Shown in pieces: positions 20,174 through 30,711 of a DNA stretch of 64,000 nt. The notes below the pieces were generated by a model. That model did no database searches and was not told the origin of the DNA. It saw only the letters and a list, made by a program, of their open reading frames with translations. The stretch is from Engraulis encrasicolus (taxonomy: Eukaryota > Chordata > Actinopteri > Clupeiformes > Engraulidae): NCBI RefSeq assembly GCF_034702125.1, contig NC_085872.1:32431876-32495875 (forward strand), in the 5' to 3' direction. Every line of letters starts with the position of its first letter. Within the stretch, counting starts at the first letter, position 1. The position numbers were made by a program, and so were the translations under genes.

Positions 20174-23100
20174 GTAAAAAGTTTATGAAAGATGGTGTCA
20201 AAAGTGGTTGAAAAATGGGGTAAACTGATGAGATTAGTCTGAAAGACAGCCAACCTGTGTGCTACCAAAAGATGTGGTGGGGCAGTTGCACACAGCACAC
20301 TGTTAGTATTCAAATACAGTTAGTTATTAATTGCATGCCCCACCTCCTCCATTCAAGTTATTCAAATAGTGTTTGCTTGCTGTACTCATTCTCAAGTAAT
20401 GTTTGCTTGTTGTGCTACACTATGTTATGTTGATTGAAGAAGCACAGGACGAGGTGGAATTATCTTTTCGTTGATTTAAGCCCACAACGCCTCCGGAAGG
20501 CTCAAGCATAACCCTAGGCGTCTGCGAAGTACCCCAGCATGTGTCTTTGTGTTTCATCCAAAGCCAGTGGCTGATAACTTCCGCTGCTTTTAACAGCGCC
20601 TCAATGGAGTGACGCAGGCCTTGGCCTCCGACTCCCATGTTCTTGAGCTTGCTGGGGGTAAATGAGCGCGCCCCGGCCCTTGGAGGAATTAGAAGTGGCC
20701 CCACAAACGAAAAAGTTGCCCCACCCCTGCCATAGAAGCAGGTGGAAGTGAGGGTGCATGGGTCCTTCTCCTTCCTCTCCACAGCTGAGAAGGGCACCTC
20801 ATAGATCGTGAGAGGCCAGAGCACCCGGGGCAAGAGGCCAAACTGTATGCTTCCCAATGTAGCTCCTTTTCAGCCGCCACCAGGCCATTTCACCTGTGGT
20901 TTGCACCCAGCCATTTTCCTGTCCACTGGAGATCTAGCTGCTTGAGTGGGTGGGTTGGGACTCAACACTGTAGCATTCTCTATGTCTGAGGCAACGTTAT
21001 GTGCCACTACACACTGTGGTTGGCGTCCGTTTGCTGTGCTTCATCCAACTGACGTGACCAATTGTTTAGAAATTTGCAATTTGCAATATGCAATGCAATT
21101 TTGTTTTAGATGGTGTTAGGCATGTGTAGTGGTAGTCAAGTGAGTAGTACAAAAACATTTGTCCCATGCTTACTCTCAAGCATGGTAGCGGGTAGTGGTT
21201 TGGGGCTGCATGAATGGCATCAACATTGGGAAGCTGCATTTCAACATGTACTGACTGCTGAAGCAGTCCATGATTCTCCCTATGGAATTTTAACATGGGG
21301 TGTACTCACTTTTGTTGACACATTAATGGCTGTATTTTGAATTATTTTGAGTGAACAATAAATTGAAACAATTGTTGCAAGTCAGAGGCGTGCTCAATCC
21401 CTTAAGAGAAATGGGGGAAAAAATTTTCTTGCGGGTGCTCTTTGGTACAAGGTATTTGTTTGTCCAAAGTTAGTTGAAAGGAAAAAAACTTTTCTTCACC
21501 AAGGCTCTCAAAGAGGTGTAGTTACAATGTCTTTACTATAATGAAGAAGGCCCAATCGCCGCTACGCCTAGGCAATTTTAAAAAGTCCTTAGTGGACATG
21601 TCATTATAATAGACATTTTAACTACACTTCTTGGAGTGCCTTGGTGAATAAATTTAGCTCTTTGAGTGCCATGGACTTGAAAACGAGTCTTTTCAGAATG
21701 TATGTCACAGTGCCAAAGACTTGATATCAAGTCAATTGCGTTTTTGTATGGGGGGTGGGGCCTAACACGTTGATCTGGTATGTTTGTTGTTCACATGGAC
21801 AAAGAACTCAATTTTTTATGTCTCTTGAAAAATCACTCAAACGTCGAAAAAAGCCTGGCAACCCCCCGGTCTGAATTTGAAAATGGCTGGCACTGAATGA
21901 GTTAAAGAGTTGTACACCGGCTACTTTTCATTGTCAAAGTGAACTTTCTTTAATGTTGTCTCATGAAAAGTTGTACTAGAAATCTGCAGGAATGTGAGGG
22001 GTGTGCTCATTTCTGTGATACACTGTATAACAAATTTCCTGGCTTTTGTTTAATTTTTATTCAGTTTGCATTCGCCCTCTCCACTGATGTGATTGTCCCT
22101 GAAGGATGTGGCCTTATCCTCAACTGTGTTGATGCCAACAATGACATGGCCACTTTCAAATGGACCTTTAGGTCCAGGGCTTCAGTGTCAGAATCTCAAG
22201 TAGGAACAAAACCAGCATTCGAAAAGCAAAATATCCAGATATCTGATGAGGGGGAGTATGAGTGTGTAACTGAAAATAAAGACATTGATAATCGTCGAGT
22301 AAGAATGAGCAGAGCTTACAACGTGAGCGTGGGTGAGTTTCATTCGTAATGTTTAATGTATCAATCACATGGCCATTTTGAGCAAAACAAATAATTCAAA
22401 CAATTTTTGTATTCTCAGCCCTGATATTTTCCCCATGGTATATTTTTATTGTAAGCAGAAGTGTTCAGTTATATACGTATCAATACACTACTTACAACAC
22501 AGAGCTCAAGTTAAACAAAAAAATGGATTTGGTGAATTTATGCTTGTAGTGACACATAGTGATGCATGGTAGTTGAACATAAACTTGGAAAACTGGGATA
22601 TTAACCTTGTTAACATGCAATATGGCTTTCAGTCTTATGTGCTATTCCCAACACATGTTTTAGTAGCCCTGGTATGTCCCAATATTGTCTATTACCATTG
22701 TATTGTTTGAGTTCTTTTTTAGATACCAAAATCAACATCAAAGCGTGGGGAGTCATTACAGTGACTGAAGGAAAAGTTGCGAACCTCCCCTGCTCACCTC
22801 CCTTGAGTGCAACCTTGACAAAAAAGGATGTCTGGGCCAGGGACACAAAAGAGAGAGCTCTGGAGCCTCTACAGCCTTTGACTCAAGATAAGAATGATGA
22901 TGAGCCATCGCACGGAGTATATTGGGCCAGACCCAATGAAGATTTGTCTATAAACATATTTGACACCAAAATGCAAGACAGTGGCATGTACCACTGCCAG
23001 TTCGAAGGTGGAAAGTATATGGTGGAACTGATAGTCGAAGGTAAAGACTTCTCAGACATTCATTTTGGGGGCTGCATCATAGCGTATTATTGAATCCATG

Positions 23101-26100
23101 TAAAACTGTTTTGCCTTTGTCATGATACAGCTCCACCACTTCCTCGCTGCTTTGGCCACACTGGTGCATGGGAACAGTGTGAGGATGACAAAAGTCGAAC
23201 AGCAGCAGCCGTGATGAGTGAATCTCTGACTGACTTCGCCACCAAGCTCTACTCCCATCTCCGTAGAGCTATTCCCAAAGAGAACATACTGTATTCACCT
23301 GTCAGCATTGCTGGAGTGCTCTCTCATCTGCTATTGGGTAAGCAGTGAAAGACAGACACTGAATTTCATCTCGTGAAGTTTAACAGTATAATTTTGTTCA
23401 ACTGCTGACGCGGTGGACAGCAAAAAATCTACAGTAATGGTGTAACAGGTTGGAGTTACACATCTCTTACTCTACAGTGGCTGTAACTACTTCCCAACCC
23501 CAACCCTTTGAATGTTGAATGTAAGCGTGAGCTCTTAATTATAAGACTTGCTCAGTACTTTTACATTACAAGTACATTATATTACATTACATTACACTTT
23601 TTAGATGCGTCCCACGCATCTCTATAAGAGGCTTTGGTGTCCGTCCGTCCGTCCGTCCGTCCGTCCGTCCGTCCGTCCGTCCGTCCGCCCTCCCGTGATG
23701 CGTTTCTGAATTGTGATTCCCTCTTGTGATTCCCTCTTGTGTCCACAAGGTGGCAGTCGCTCAGTTTTGGCCTGGAGCTCATGCGTGCAAACGTCTACCA
23801 TAATGGTTAGCAAACCGGCTACGCAGCTGATTGATTGCATTATCTGACACAACTGCAGAAGCACAGAAGTCTGTATGCATATTCCATCCATGTGTGCCAT
23901 GAAATAGGAAGGCATGAGACATTTGCAGATAGCGTTTCCTATGTACAAATCTATGGTCAAGAGACCGTGCTCTTTGCCAGTGATAAAAACATGGCGGCAC
24001 TTCCTATTGATTTTCACATGAAAGTTTTGCTTAATTTAAAGTCCCTAAGCGACTATAAATGTTGTGGCTTCCATATATTGATGTAAAAGTGCCCCACGAA
24101 GTAATGAAGCACAACAAAGTTACTCCACATTACCATTTGACCACTCGTTTTTCTATGCTAACAGGGTAGCTAATGTAGCATTGTAAATGATCCAGGGAGA
24201 AAGGGGGAAATGTTGTGATTTCAGTCCGCCTGAGGCAACGATTTTTGTGGGGAAGATGACCTGCATCTCGGTGGCATTGAACCACACCCCCGTGCCTTAT
24301 TTGGCTCGCTCAGCACGTGCGTCCTCAGTCCAATCGCAATGCTCTATTTTCCCCAGACGTTTAATCGCATTTAAGTGAAAGTGCCATGTATACACATCGC
24401 AAAATAACTCTTAATCCGATCTATTTAAATCGCATTTATTAAATCGGACTTAAAAACATCATGTACACGTAGCCAATGTCTCATTGATTAGTTTATGGAA
24501 CTTACGGTTTGTCTGTTACGGTCCACGAAGACAATATCCACGTGAAAACGCAAACGCCTGCAAACCACTGTTTTGACAGAAAGACAGTTCACCTGTCGCC
24601 TACTCTGTTTTCTTCCCAAAGCGGCATTTAAAAGTATTCCATGAAATCCAACATCAACGTCACTTCAAATAGGTGACAGCATCATGCAAACGCCTGCAAA
24701 CCACTGTTTTGACAGAAAGACAGTTCACCTGTCGCCTACTCTGTTTTCTTCCCAAAGCGGCATTTAAAAGTATTCCATGAAATCCAACATCAACGTCACT
24801 TCAAATAGGTGACAGCATCATGCACACACATGAAATAACACTTCAGTGAGGGGGGGACATCACTGCTCTCATATTAAAGTGAAAAGAGAATTTCACATTT
24901 TTGTTGCTATATGCAAAATTGCAAATAGCCTATACATTGAAATCTGTCCAGAAAGGGTTGTAATGTTTGCCTGTTTTTTATGTTTGTAATTATTATTTTT
25001 TTTTAAATAAAAAATCGTGATTAAAAAAAAAAAAAAAGCCTAACAAAAATAGAGATTTTATGTTAAAAAAAAATTTGATATGGGATGGACCGATGGCCCC
25101 CCTAGCTAAATTCGCCTTAGGTCCCCACATTGCTAAATGTAGTGTAAGGGATTATTTTGAAAAGACAGTAACATGTAATCAGCAATGCATTACAGTTTTT
25201 CAGTAAATTGCCCAACACTGTTGAAACTGTTGGTACTTTTTCAAATCCAGGCTTATACAGTACATGGTAGGCTTATTGATAAATTGCCTTGACAGGTTAT
25301 GAGGAGGCCAAGGGGGCATTTGGGCAAAAAAGGTTCAGAACGGGCATAGACAGACGCATCTGTTGTCCGCCTGTCGGACTTTTTTTATCCAAAGCGACTT
25401 ACAGTTATTTAGATACAGGTATTTGTTACAGGCCCTGGAGCAATGTGGGGGTTAGGTGCCTAGCTCAAGGGCACTTCAGCCATGGATAAAGGTGCTGGTG
25501 AAGGTGGGATTTGAATCTGCAACCCTCTGATCTAAAGACCAGCACTCTAACCCATGGCTGTCCCTGCTTTCAACAGGTTATTCACCAAAAGCTTCAGATT
25601 CCCTTGACCAGATGTTTTGCCTACCAAACGGTTTACTGAGGGAGGCCTATGTTCGATGACAAGGCTAAATATGATGCTATTCTACCAGCCTGTAGGGTCC
25701 TAAGCAGAATTGTGCCTTGGGGGCCCATTGGGGGTCATGGTAGAAGAAGTATATTCACCACATTCATTGTAATCTGTGCTTTCAATGTTCAGTTGGGTGA
25801 AAGAGTGTAACATTTAAAGTTTTAAACCGTTATATAAGTAACTGTAAACATGCCAGCCAAGATAGTACACCAACAACAATTGTTTTATCAAATGTAAAAT
25901 GAATGTAAAATGGCCTACATCCCATTTCGCATAACTTTGAAGAAGTAACTATCATCTTGGGACAACAGCCACTAGACTAGACACATGTTGGTGCACCAAA
26001 AAGAGGAAAAAACAGCATAGCCAACTGGAGGCCCACTGAAAGCCTTTTACATGTATCACAGTAATGTTACGAAACGGTTGCAATACTCAAGACTTACACT

Positions 26101-26901
26101 CTTAAGTCAAGCTGCCTGTAATAAATAAGCTGTTATCAGAATGGCAGTGACCAAGTCGTAATGCATTACTAAAGGCCCTGTGTAATGTTGCAGTAGTTTA
26201 GTTATGGCAGTGAAGTCTTATCAAGTATTATTCCAGGGTTGTATATTATAAAGCTAAATATTTAAAGGTTGTTGATAAACATGTTCATTTAGAAATTGGC
26301 ATCAGTAGATATATAGCATTTAACATCTGAGCTGCCGTATACCTGATCTACATATACTGTACCACATACCGAAGAATTATCCATTTTAATGTTTGAAAAA
26401 AAAGCTATGAAGGCGTAAATATTGTGTTTTTATGTTAAGCACTTTCTTCACTCTTTTCTTTAGCACACCATGTAGAAATGTTCTTCCTTGGCCCTGCCGT
26501 GGCCAACCGGTAGGGCACTCGCTTGCTATGCGGCTGACCCAGGTTCAATTCCCGGCCCGGGTCCTTTGCCAACCCCTCCCCGTCTCTCTCTCAATTCCAC
26601 TTCCTGTCCACCTCTCACACTGTCGTATCAAATAAAGTCGAAAAAGACGAAAATAATAATAATAATAGAAAAAAAGAAATGGTCTTCCTTATCAACACTT
26701 GTTGTCAGGAATGAATTGGTGAGTTTGCCAAAACGTCCAAGAATGAGACCAAGTAGGATTGGGTATGTTAAATGGCGGAACCATAGTTTTAGGCTTCATA
26801 GAAATTATGCACTAAGTGAGATCCAGGTCACCAGGCCAGTGAAGTGTCCGATGCGTCTACTTACTCAAGGTGCCAATTACATGCCTTCAGTGTCCCTTGT
26901 G

Positions 26902-26972
<71 letters not shown>

Positions 26973-29900
26973 GTGCTCGTAATGAGACAAGGACACTGAT
27001 GGAGGATGCCCTGTGTCTCCCTCGAGGTTTCTCATGTTCACACAAGGCCATGAAAGTTCTGAGGGAGGAAACCCAGGGGTCTTTGGATATGGCCTCCCAT
27101 ATCTTCTACAGTGCAGGTTTCTGTTAAAACACTGTACATGTGCATATTATTTTCATTGTAGAGGTCTATTAAGGCAGTAGGCCTAGATATATTGGTCAAT
27201 TATTGGAACAGATCATCTTTCATCTTGAATAAAAATTATACCTTTTCCATCTGAATTTAAAATGTGTCTGATTTAAGACTTGCATGTCCATTGCATGTCA
27301 TTTATGTACATGCACCTCTGCTACATAAACCATACAAGAAATTTGACAGAAAAGTACAAATGACTGCTTGTATCAAATGTGTTAATCACAGGAATATTAA
27401 ATGTGAGCTGAACATCATGCTGGACCTCAACATGAATAGCCTGTTTTTGTTTTGAATTAATTCTTAAATGAACACATCTTTGTTTCCCTTTAGAGCAAAA
27501 TTTGAGTGAGGCTTTCATCAACCAGTCCATGGAGTTCTATGAGGCTGCACCAACAACACTAAGTGACGATGTTGAAAAAAATCTTGACATGATCAACAGC
27601 TGGGTGGCACAGAAGACAAGAAATAAAATCCCCAAATTACTCGACTCAGTAGATCCCTTAGATCAGCTGATCTTAATCAATGCGGTATACTTTGTTGGTC
27701 AGTGCCCTCTCCGTTTGTGTTTTTTACAATGCACTTACACAATGCACTTGCAAAATGTTTTTGCCCTTTTTTATTATTTGCAGCAGTTACTCCCTGATAC
27801 ACATTTAATGCAGTACCTTTCTGTTACTGTTGCAGGAAAATGGAAGTTGAAGTTTGACGGAAACAGTCGTCCTGCCAGTTTCACCACATTAGACGGAGAC
27901 ATGGTCACTGTCCCAACTCTTTATGGAGCCAAGTATAAACTTTCTATGCAGTTCTTCAGTAGCCTCAATGCCCAGGTCAGTGTCCATACTGCAAGCTGAT
28001 GTCTTTAACTATGTGAATTGGTGCGTAATGCATAACTGGACAAAAATATAGTGCTGGTAGTCTACCAAAAGTTTATCAATACTTGAATTATCTGCCTGAT
28101 GTGAGCCATGTTCAGTGCAAGTTTGCCAGTCCATCATAGGTTGAAGCAATAAGCCACGAGAGGCAGTGGGTTTGTGTTCGATTTCTAATGGGTAAGGGGA
28201 GTGGGGCATGACACGAAGCGGAGTGGTTGGTTACCGCAGCAACACTACTGGGCGTGTGCGCGTTCCTCTCGCTGCCAGACACACACTTTGCTACAAAAAC
28301 TCAGCGATGGGACCGTCTTAGACGCGCATAGAATCTTCAGTTGGAGTGGTGTGTGTTTACGCTCGATTTACATTACATTACATTTACGGCTATCAGCCAA
28401 TCTCAATCAAGAACCAGATCGCACAATGTTCGATTTTCCGATAAATGGATTCATGGCAATTCCCTCTATTGTCCTGCAGGTGGCAGCATTTCCTCTCACT
28501 GGCAAAAACCGTCTCTTCATCCTGCTGCCGCTCACCACCTCCCTAAAGGCCCTGCAGGCTGTGGAGGAGAGGCTGACGGACACAGAGTTGACAAAAATGG
28601 CCAAGGACATGAGCAAGGTCACCCCGCTTACTGCAGAGGTCACCCTGCCGAAACTCAAACTGGACATTGAGACAGACATGAATAGACTCATTGGGGACAT
28701 AGGTAAATTCTCCCCACACTCTGTTCAACACACTCTCTCCCTCTCTTTCTTCCTACCTCTCTTTCTTGTCTTGTCATCTCCCCCCTCTCTCCGTCTCCCT
28801 GTGTTTTGTTTATGTGTTACGTTTTGTTTTGATTTGTTCCATGTTCACCAGAACTGCCAAGCACCCCGAAGTTGAAAGTGAAAGAAAGTCACGCTATCAT
28901 TGTGACACACAAGGTGCATTCAGGCCGACTGACGGTGCCCTTTCCCGCACCTAATTTGGATCTACCTGGCATGTTCACGCCATAAGCGAGAGCTTTCGAA
29001 AACAAAAAGTTGGTTAGTGATGTGGACTAAAAAAAAAATAATAATAATAATTTAAAAAATTCTCCGGGAACAGGGTAACACACAGTCGCATACGTTAAAG
29101 TTCAAAGCTTGATATGAACGTGAGTGGTTAGCAAGTAAGCACTTTAGTTACAATCATAACTGGTGCAGGAAGGGACACCGGCACCGTTTGGGTCGGACTG
29201 AAAACAGTAACAGAGCACAAAATGAAACCATCTGACAATCCTCGGACTACAAGCCCCCTCTCCAGCGCCTTACACCCTTACTACCCTTACTACCCTTACA
29301 AGTAGAGATGCACCGGATCCTGATTTTTAGGATCCTGCCGGATACCGGATCCACTGCTTAAGATCCTGCCGGATCCGGAACCGGACACCGGATCCTACGA
29401 AAGGGTTGAAACACATAGCCAACTCGCACACGTGGGCCCTTTTTATTACGTTGTACTGCCACACTGCCTTCAACGGCCGCTTCCAAAGGGCTTTCACTCC
29501 ATGCAGCGATTGGGGTTCTGAAAGACTGAAAAGCCTAGGCTACGTAAAAAGTGGAGATGCCCCAGATCCTTATTTTTAGGTAACTGCCGGATACCGGATC
29601 CACTTCTAAAGATCCTGCCGGATCCGGATAGTCTGAAAAACCCTATTATCCTGCCGGATCCGGAACCGGATCTTGGATCCTGTACATCTCTACTTATAGT
29701 GCCCATGACTAAGGATCAATTACATGTCATCTTTTGTATGTTTTTCTATCTGCGCTCTTTCTCCAGGACTCGGAGGGCTCTCCACTGACCCCAACTTGTG
29801 CGGGCTCTTCCCCGAGCAGGCAGACTTACCCGTGGCTCTCTCAGATGCCCACCACCGGGCCTCACTGACACTGTCCGAGATCGGCGTGGAGGCAGCAGCA

Positions 29901-30023
29901 GCCACCTCCCTCTCCTTCGCCCGCTCCTTTCCCTCCTTCTCTGCCATGCAGCCCTTCATCTTGGTGCTGTGGAGCGACCAGGCCAACTGCCCCCTCTTCA
30001 TGGGCAGGGTGACTCGCCCATAG
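20123..30023 (+). CDS. serping1: Plasma protease C1 inhibitor with two Ig-like domains
   Basis: Nine exons (20123-20173, 22065-22332, 22723-23040, 23131-23337, 26973-27116, 27494-27697, 27836-27975, 28480-28702, 29767-30023) join in frame to 603 codons plus TAG. The order is signal peptide, Ig-like domain 1, Ig-like domain 2, serpin. Serpin landmarks are ENILYSPVSIAGVLSHLLLG, LINAVYF then GKWKLKFD, DPNLCGL, the reactive loop EIGVEAAAATSLSFAR|SFPS and the C-terminal PLFMGRV. The P1 residue is Arg, P2 Ala and P1' Ser; hinge and loop spacing equal those of human C1 inhibitor, so an inhibitory, suicide-substrate mechanism is expected. By family knowledge it inactivates C1r, C1s, MASPs, plasma kallikrein and factor XIIa in plasma. 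Mammalian orthologues have a mucin-like N-terminus instead of the Ig domains; the Ig layout is typical of fish. NxS/T sites include NVS in Ig1, and NET and NLS in the serpin. The start codon is the least certain part. Confidence 0.9.
20420..20880 (-). mobile_element. Non-LTR retrotransposon remnant
   Basis: The - strand translation contains SIQFGLLPRVLWPLTIYEVP, resembling the segment after the reverse transcriptase core in a fish LINE family (consensus like GLLPRLLWPL..YEVP). The rest is degraded and frameshifted. It lies in the serping1 first intron, opposite to the gene. The family assignment is from memory of the motif and is tentative. Confidence 0.45.
21110..21380 (+). mobile_element. 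Tc1-like remnant
   Basis: AGCATGGTAGCGGGTAGTGGTTTGGGGCTGCATGAATGG reads as a broken form of the Tc1 transposase GG.VWGCMNA region and is followed by the terminal phrase GTGTACTCACTTTTGTTGAC. The same family occurs at 55024-55757 on the other strand. Located in intron 1 of serping1. Confidence 0.65.
21381..22064 (+). other. Remainder of serping1 intron 1
   Basis: There is no exon here. A pair of related phrases (CAAGGCTCTCAAAGAGGTGTAGTTA at about 21500 and the reverse complement of TAACTACACTTCTTGGAGTGCCTTGG at about 21620-21645) suggests a short inverted-repeat element of about 150 bp. Confidence 0.4.
22065..22332 (+). CDS. serping1: serping1 exon 2, Ig-like domain 1
   Basis: The exon encodes STDVIVPEGCGLILNC as the A/B strands, FKWTF as the core Trp region, and DEGEYEC as the F-strand Asp-x-Gly-x-Tyr-x-Cys motif, so both canonical Ig cysteines and the Trp are present. 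It ends YNVSV, with an N-glycosylation sequon, in phase 1. The acceptor has a strong T-rich tract ending TTTTATTCAG. Confidence 0.9.
22723..23040 (+). CDS. serping1: serping1 exon 3, Ig-like domain 2
   Basis: A phase 1-1 exon, the usual phase for a shuffled Ig domain. It encodes ITVTEGKVANLPC, GVYWARPN and DSGMYHCQF, giving the Cys, Trp and D-G-Y-C hallmarks. An insertion rich in charged residues (KERALEPLQPLTQDKNDDEP) lies between the B and C strands. Confidence 0.92.
23131..23337 (+). CDS. serping1: serping1 exon 4, start of serpin domain
   Basis: The exon starts with a linker carrying two Cys (PRCFGHTGAWEQCEDD), then serpin helix A (SESLTDFATKLYSHLRRA) and the conserved NILYSPVSIAGVLSHLLLG. 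By analogy with the mammalian protein, the linker cysteines may bond to the serpin body. The phase is 1 at both ends. Confidence 0.9.
23638..23688. repeat. (GTCC)n microsatellite
   Basis: About 12 copies of the tetranucleotide GTCC/TCCG in serping1 intron 4. Confidence 0.95.
23870..24480 (+). mobile_element. Dispersed DNA element, opposite copy at 61656-62424
   Basis: The segment holding GTCCCTAAGCGAC, GTGGCTTCCATAT, CCGCCTGAGGCA and TAAGTGAAAGTGCCATGTATAC is found again in reverse complement around 61720-62150. AT-rich phrases TAAATCGCATTT / TAAATCGGACTT mark the right end. The left boundary is uncertain. Noncoding, in serping1 intron 4. Confidence 0.65.
24551..24822. repeat. 136-bp perfect tandem duplication
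   Basis: The block beginning CAAACGCCTGCAAACCACTG and ending GACAGCATCATG is repeated immediately and, as far as I can see, without change. It is therefore recent, or an assembly artefact. Confidence 0.9.
25366..25565 (-). mobile_element. tRNA-derived SINE (- strand, diverged)
   Basis: Read on the - strand, GGGTTAGAGTGCTGG is A-box-like and GGTTGCAGATTCAAATCC is B-box-like, followed by a body with GCTGAAGTGCCCTTGAGC and ending GTAAGTCGCTTTGGATAAA. It is the same family as 45620-45862 and lies in serping1 intron 4. Confidence 0.75.
25566..26485 (+). other. Part of serping1 intron 4
   Basis: AT-rich noncoding DNA. No exon, repeat boundary or RNA gene is seen. Confidence 0.4.
26488..26662 (+). 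mobile_element. tRNA-derived SINE (+ strand)
   Basis: The head has an A-box-like TGGCCAACCGGTAGGGCACTC and a B-box-like GGTTCAATTCCCGG, followed by a CT-rich body (CCTGTCCACCTCTC) and an A/AAT-rich tail with AAATAAAG. Similar SINEs on the same strand lie near 45275 and 60680. Confidence 0.8.
26918..26970. repeat. (CT)n microsatellite forming a splice acceptor tract
   Basis: A CT run of about 26 repeats ends directly in the AG acceptor of serping1 exon 5, so it is the polypyrimidine tract of that exon. Confidence 0.95.
26973..27116 (+). CDS. serping1: serping1 exon 5
   Basis: It encodes GARNETRTLMEDALCLPRGF and ends SLDMASHIFYSA, the serpin helix C-D to strand 2A region. It contains the NET glycosylation sequon. 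The donor GTTTCT is weaker than usual but keeps phase 1 with the next exon. Confidence 0.88.
27494..27697 (+). CDS. serping1: serping1 exon 6
   Basis: It encodes the helix E-F region: NMINSWVAQKT-type sequence (here DMINSWVAQKTRNKIPKLLD) and LINAVYFVG, both serpin signatures. NLS gives a possible glycosylation site. Confidence 0.92.
27836..27975 (+). CDS. serping1: serping1 exon 7
   Basis: It continues LINAVYFVG with KWKLKFDGNSRPASFTTLDG, then VTVPTLYGAKYKL, matching strand 3A, strand 4C and sheet B. It ends in phase 0 at CAG|GTCAGT. Confidence 0.92.
28480..28702 (+). CDS. serping1: serping1 exon 8
   Basis: It encodes FPLTGKNRLFILLPLTTSL, then the helix H region (LTKMAKDMSKVTP) and VTLPKLKLDIETDMNRLIGD, the conserved strand 6A and helix I segment of the serpin. 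Confidence 0.93.
29303..29692. mobile_element. MITE with GGATCC-rich interior
   Basis: TAGAGATGCACCGGATCC at the left is matched by the reverse complement of GGATCCTGTACATCTCTA at the right. The interior repeats GATCCTGCCGGATCCGG several times. It lies in serping1 intron 8 and is noncoding. Confidence 0.8.
29767..30023 (+). CDS. serping1: serping1 exon 9, reactive centre loop and C-terminus
   Basis: It encodes DPNLCGL, HHRASLTLSEIGVEAAAA as the hinge, then SLSFAR|SFPSFS with the P1 Arg, and MQPFILVLWSDQ ... PLFMGRVTRP before TAG. It is 257 nt, entered in phase 1. All features of an inhibitory loop are intact. Confidence 0.96.
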
Positions 30024-30039
30024 ACTTGGCGAGAAATTA

Positions 30040-30330
30040 AGGGGTCCCCAACCTTTATGGGTGTGAGGGCTACCGAGGGCTACTGAGGGCTACCATTGTT
30101 CAAAATCCTCTACTGATGTCTTGGCATCATTCTGAAATCACACTATTATTGAATGATACTTTGCTTATAGGTTATAAAGAATAAATAATTTCATATTTAA
30201 ATTAAGAAAAGCATTAACTGTGACTAAAATCTGGTAGTCATCACTGTCTATTAACATCCTTGGTGGGCACCTCAGAAGCTCCTAGAGGGCTACCTGGCAC
30301 CCGCGGGCACCACATTGGTGACACCTGAAT
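30040..30330. mobile_element. MITE in the serping1 3' UTR
   Basis: AAGGGGTCCCCAACC at the left pairs with a region near 30317-30330 whose reverse complement begins CAGGTGTCACCAATG. The interior repeats AGGGCTACCGAGGGCTAC near both ends. The GGGGTCCCCAACC start is a common teleost MITE end. Confidence 0.5.
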
Positions 30331-30540
30331 AAGGGGTTTTAAGTGATAAAGGGAGGTGGACAGATCCTTGACTTCGAAGGAGGGATACAGAGACGAAGTG
30401 AAGAGAAAGGAGAATATTTGTGAAAAGCAAGCAGAATTATGCAGAGTTGTGTTGACCAATAGTCAATTGTCATTCATTACACACATAAGATGTAGTCATG
30501 TAAATTTCACCATGTGTTATTTTCTTCACTTGTAACATGA

Positions 30541-30546
30541 AATAAA
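30541..30546 (+). terminator. Poly(A) signal of serping1
   Basis: AATAAA about 520 bp after the stop codon. A second AATAAA at 30180-30185 would give a shorter transcript. Confidence 0.6.
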
Positions 30547-30705
30547 TACATGGATTCTATACATTAAATTCTAGCGATATGACAGATTGTGTGACCTTCT
30601 CTTTATTTTGAGTATTCAACTCAGATTTTGTGACTGATTAATAAGCAGAGATGCCAACAATTTTCACAGATAAAAAAGAACCTCACACTATTCAAACACA
30701 TTCAG

Positions 30706-30711
30706 TTTATT
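30706..30711 (-). terminator. Poly(A) signal of the DOC2-family gene
   Basis: TTTATT on the + strand is AATAAA on the - strand. If used, it gives the DOC2 gene a 3' UTR of about 2.7 kb and ends it about 160 bp from the serping1 signal, tail to tail. Confidence 0.5.

Noticed and set aside
23640..23690. CRISPR-like array
   Set aside because: A plain GTCC tetranucleotide microsatellite with no spacers.
26488..26560. A functional tRNA gene on the + strand
   Set aside because: Same reason: tRNA-like head only, followed by a SINE body shared with two other copies.
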